Below, piece after piece: positions 7,749 through 10,443 of a stretch of DNA of 10,443 nt. The notes beneath the pieces are model-generated. The model saw nothing but the letters and a program-made list of their open reading frames with translations, ran no database searches and was not told the origin of the DNA. The stretch covers positions 1-10,443 of the forward strand of contig JAJYBW010000092.1 in NCBI GenBank assembly GCA_021778815.1, in the 5' to 3' direction. The position numbers were made by a program, and so were the translations under genes. The first letter of the stretch is position 1; every line of letters starts with the position of its first letter. This stretch comes from Acidobacteriota bacterium. Lineage in GTDB: Bacteria; Acidobacteriota; Terriglobia; Terriglobales; Acidobacteriaceae.

Positions 7749-10443
7749 CTGCGGTTCCTTCTCCTGGCTGCGCATTTTCTTGGAGTGCGCAAAGCGCCGC
7801 GCCAGATTATCGAAGAAGATGTAGATCACCGGCGTTGTATACAGAGTCAAGACTTGGCTCAACAGCAGGCCGCCTACCATCGCAATACCCAGCGGCCGCC
7901 GGATCTCCGATCCATAGCCATGACCAAAGGCCAGTGGAATCCCCGCCAGCAAAGCCGCCATCGTGGTCATCATGATGGGGCGGAATCGCAGCAGGCAAGC
8001 ATCGTAAATAGCGTCTGTCGCATTCTTCCCGTGCTGCCGCTCGCCCTCCAGCGCAAAATCAACCATCATAATGCCGTTCTTCTTCACAATGCCGATCAGA
8101 AGAATAATGCCGATAATGGCCACGACGCTCAGGTTCTGACCGAATAAGATGAGCGCCAATAGCGCGCCGACACCGGCCGACGGCAATGTCGAAAGAATCG
8201 TGATCGGATGGATAAAGCTCTCGTACAGGACTCCAAGAACGATATACACGGCTACCAGAGCAGCCAGGATCAGCAGCGCCTCGTTCGATTGCGAACTTTC
8301 AAACGCCGCCGCCGTTCCCTGAAAGGCTGCCTGTACCGTCGGTGGCATGTTTAGGCTTTTTTGCGCTGCATGAATGGCGGTAATAGCGCTGCCCAGGGCT
8401 GCATTCGGCGCCAGGTTGAACGAAACCGTAACGGCGGGAAATTGCCCTTGATGATTGATTGACAGTGATTCGGTGGTCTTGACGAAATGGCTGAAAGCGC
8501 TGAGTGGGACCGCATTGCTGAGTGTCGTGCTGGTCGACGTGTTCGGCGAACTGGCGCCAGAAGAGTTAGTGCTTTGTCCGGTCAGCGCGGTCGTCGGCGG
8601 GCTCAGAATGCCGGAGGATGGCGTGTAGAGTGCGCCGGTCGTTGTGGCGTTCGAGCCAGCCGAGGCCGAGGCCGAGGACGCGTAGGAAGAAGCTGCACCA
8701 ACCCCTGTCGCCCCGGAGGATGCATTGGACTGGATGTAGATCTTGTCTAGCTTCTCTGGGTCTTGCTGAAATTGCGGCTGCGCTTCCAGGATGACGTGGT
8801 ACTGGTTCAATTGCGTATACATGGTGTTGAACTGGCGCTGCCCAAAGTTGTCGTAGAGCGTGTTGTCGATGGTTGCCGGCGTAATGCCAAGCCGAGAAGC
8901 CGTCACGCGGTCGATCGCCAGCGTCACCGCAAGTCCGCCCGTCTGCTGATCGGTGGCCACATCTTCCAGTTCCGGCAGCTGATCCAGTTTGTCGACGAAA
9001 CGGTTCGTCCACATATTCAACTCATCGACATTCGGATCTTCCAGCGTGTACTGGTATTGGGTGCGGCTCACACGGTCGTCCACCGTGATGTCCTGCACCG
9101 GCTGCATGTACAGCTTGATTCCTTCCACCCGCTGCAATTTGTTGTTCAGGCGGCGAATCACGTCGGAGGCGCTCAAACTGCGGTCCGACAACGGTTTCAG
9201 ATTGATCGACATGCGCCCGCTGTTCAGCGTTGTATTGGTGCCATCCGCGCCGATAAAGGAAGAGAGACTCTGCACCGCTGGATCTTGCAGGACAATCTTT
9301 GCCACTTCCTGTTGCTTCTTGGCCATTGCAGAGAATGAAATGGTTTGCGGCGCTTGCGAGATGGCCTGAATCACGCCTGTATCCTGCACCGGAAAGAATC
9401 CCTTGGGAATGACGATGTAGAGAAGAATCGTCAGCACCAGTGTTCCCACCGCCACCAGCAGCGTGGCCGTCTGATATTCCAGAACTACCTTCAGCGTGCG
9501 TCCATAAAACTCGATCATGCGTTCAAACACGCGCTCGGACGCTTGATAGAACCGTCCCTGCTTTGAATCCGGCGTATGGCGCAGAATGCGGGAGCACATC
9601 ATCGGTGTCAGGGTCAACGAAACCGCGGCGGAAATGATGATGGTTACGGCCAGGGTGACAGCAAATTCACGAAACAACCGGCCGACAATGCCTCCCATAA
9701 ACAGCAATGGAATCAGAACGGCAATCAGCGACACCGTCAACGAAAGAATGGTGAACCCAATTTGTTCCGCGCCCTCCAGCGCTGCCTGCATGGGCGAGTG
9801 GCCTTCTTCCAGGTATCGCGAAATGTTTTCAATCATAACGATGGCGTCATCGACCACGAATCCGGTGGAGATGGTGAGCGCCATCAATGAAAGATTGTCG
9901 AGGCTGTAGCCCAGCCCATACATCGCCGCAAACGTTCCTACGATGGAAAGAGGCACCGCCACGCTGGGAATAATCGTCGCCGACAAATTGCGCAAAAATA
10001 GGAAGATGACCAGGACCACCAGAACGATGGTCAGCATCAGTTCAAATTCCACGTCTGAAACAGAAGCCTTGATGCCTGTCGTCAGATCGGTCAGCGTAGT
10101 GACATCGATTCCCGCCGGCAGCGTCGCTTTCAGCTGCGGCATCAATTTCGTGATGCTCTTCACAACGTTGATGGTGTTTGCACCCGGCTGGCGCTGAATG
10201 TTCACGATCACCGCAGGAGTTTCGTTCATCCATGCGGCCTGCTTGGTGTTTTCCACCCCGTTGATGACATTGGCAACATCTTTCAGCAGGACCGGTGAAT
10301 TGTTTCGATATGCGATGACAATATTCTGGTAGTCCCCGCTGGTCACCAGCTGATCGTTGGCATCAATCTGGTAATCCTTTTTGGGTCCGTCGAAGTTGCC
10401 CTTGGCCGCATTCACGCTCGCCTGCGTCAACGCCGTTCGCACC
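7734..10443 (-). CDS. mdtB: RND multidrug efflux permease subunit, MdtB/MuxB type, 5' end cut off by the window edge
   Basis: 902 codons are visible up to the right edge. The first complete codon (GTG at 10442) aligns with Val204 of the downstream MdtC, so it is an internal valine, not a start; about 200 residues including TM1 are missing. Partner of MdtC in the inner-membrane pump. Similarity to remembered E. coli MdtB is clear: VRTALTQASVNAAKG at the edge, NIQRQPGAN, FLRNLSATIIP, PKGFFPVQDTG, DPAVQSLSSFIG.DGTN and VSRTQYQYTL. Proton-relay residues (visible numbering) are Asp198-Asp199 in TM4 and Lys788 in TM10, all kept. Unusual is a Ser/Ala/Thr/Gly-rich segment (visible residues about 572-644) where MdtB and the MdtC neighbour have a short turn of about 8 residues; it would bring the whole protein to about 1100 residues instead of 1030-1050. 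The adaptor gene mdtA/muxA probably lies directly upstream, outside the window. Confidence 0.95.
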   Translation of the reverse strand, partial: VRTALTQASVNAAKGNFDGPKKDYQIDANDQLVTSGDYQNIVIAYRNNSPVLLKDVANVINGVENTKQAAWMNETPAVIVNIQRQPGANTINVVKSITKLMPQLKATLPAGIDVTTLTDLTTGIKASVSDVEFELMLTIVLVVLVIFLFLRNLSATIIPSVAVPLSIVGTFAAMYGLGYSLDNLSLMALTISTGFVVDDAIVMIENISRYLEEGHSPMQAALEGAEQIGFTILSLTVSLIAVLIPLLFMGGIVGRLFREFAVTLAVTIIISAAVSLTLTPMMCSRILRHTPDSKQGRFYQASERVFERMIEFYGRTLKVVLEYQTATLLVAVGTLVLTILLYIVIPKGFFPVQDTGVIQAISQAPQTISFSAMAKKQQEVAKIVLQDPAVQSLSSFIGADGTNTTLNSGRMSINLKPLSDRSLSASDVIRRLNNKLQRVEGIKLYMQPVQDITVDDRVSRTQYQYTLEDPNVDELNMWTNRFVDKLDQLPELEDVATDQQTGGLAVTLAIDRVTASRLGITPATIDNTLYDNFGQRQFNTMYTQLNQYHVILEAQPQFQQDPEKLDKIYIQSNASSGATGVGAASSYASSASASAGSNATTTGALYTPSSGILSPPTTALTGQSTNSSGASSPNTSTSTTLSNAVPLSAFSHFVKTTESLSINHQGQFPAVTVSFNLAPNAALGSAITAIHAAQKSLNMPPTVQAAFQGTAAAFESSQSNEALLILAALVAVYIVLGVLYESFIHPITILSTLPSAGVGALLALILFGQNLSVVAIIGIILLIGIVKKNGIMMVDFALEGERQHGKNATDAIYDACLLRFRPIMMTTMAALLAGIPLAFGHGYGSEIRRPLGIAMVGGLLLSQVLTLYTTPVIYIFFDNLARRFAHSKKMRSQEKEPQAGPA
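8511..8729 (-). other. Low-complexity Ser/Ala/Thr-rich insertion within MdtB
   Basis: Visible residues 572-644 lie between the conserved strands DKIYIQ and VPLSAF. The segment is almost only Ser, Ala, Thr, Gly, Asn and Pro with few charged or large residues, so it is probably disordered. The equivalent turn in the MdtC neighbour is PSANTNGT, giving an excess of about 66 residues. By AcrB numbering this turn is near residue 800, at the end of the C-terminal docking subdomain, on the periplasmic side. The reading frame is maintained on both sides, so it is a true in-frame insertion and not a frameshift. Confidence 0.85.
8660..8677 (-). repeat. Short tandem repeat (6 bases x 3) inside the MdtB insertion
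   Basis: The plus strand reads CCGAGG three times in a row; read on the coding strand it gives alternating Ala-Ser residues. It suggests that part of the insertion grew by slippage in steps of two codons. Confidence 0.8.
9818..9911 (-). repeat. Paralogous DNA block shared with mdtC (mate at 6504-6597)
   Basis: These 94 bases of mdtB and 6504-6597 of mdtC align without gaps and with 12 mismatches by hand. The block encodes the end of TM3 and the TM4 proton-relay helix (DNLSLMALTISTGFVVDDAI). It is a relic of the mdtB/mdtC gene duplication, not a mobile element. Confidence 0.75.

Noticed and set aside
8487..8750. Plus-strand open frame of 87 codons across the MdtB insertion
   Set aside because: It is antisense to the low-complexity segment, and its Arg/Gly-rich composition follows from the Ser/Ala codons on the other strand.

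Overview
The window is a compact, fully coding stretch in which every recognisable gene lies on the minus strand, so transcription runs from the right edge to the left. Gene order in the direction of transcription: mdtB-like RND pump subunit (5' end cut by the right edge), mdtC-like RND pump subunit, NodT-type outer-membrane efflux lipoprotein, PuuP-like APC-family permease, and a secreted CocE/NonD-type alpha/beta hydrolase (3' end cut by the left edge). No gap between genes exceeds about 75 bases. I see no RNA gene, insertion sequence, CRISPR array, attachment site or plus-strand gene.

Right part (2999-10443): a tripartite drug-efflux operon. The two RND subunits overlap by the 4 bases ATGA and are recognisably the MdtB and MdtC types, which in Escherichia coli form one mixed trimer. 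They are followed by their own outer-membrane channel, the order seen in Pseudomonas muxABC-opmB rather than in E. coli mdtABCD-baeSR. The periplasmic adaptor (mdtA/muxA) is expected just beyond the right edge. Two details stand out: the MdtB subunit carries an extra Ser/Ala/Thr-rich segment of about 66 residues in its periplasmic part, and a strong hairpin without a T-run sits between mdtC and the channel gene.

Left part (1-2940): a 12-helix amino acid/polyamine-type permease followed 54 bases later by an exported serine hydrolase of the X-Pro dipeptidyl-peptidase/CocE fold. They look like an operon pair, perhaps one in which the hydrolase releases a product that the permease imports; this is inference. 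The hydrolase has a visible Ser-Asp-His triad, a non-standard nucleophile elbow, and a cysteine directly beside both the Ser and the His. Its frame runs off the left edge without a stop codon, so it is easily missed by a simple ORF scan, while a long meaningless antisense frame lies over it.

Organism: a Gram-negative (diderm) bacterium with moderately high GC, as shown by the outer-membrane channel and lipoprotein signal. The style of genes suggests Acidobacteriota, but that is an impression from memory, not something the window proves. No promoter or intrinsic terminator could be identified, so whether all five genes form one transcript or the permease/hydrolase pair is separate is open.
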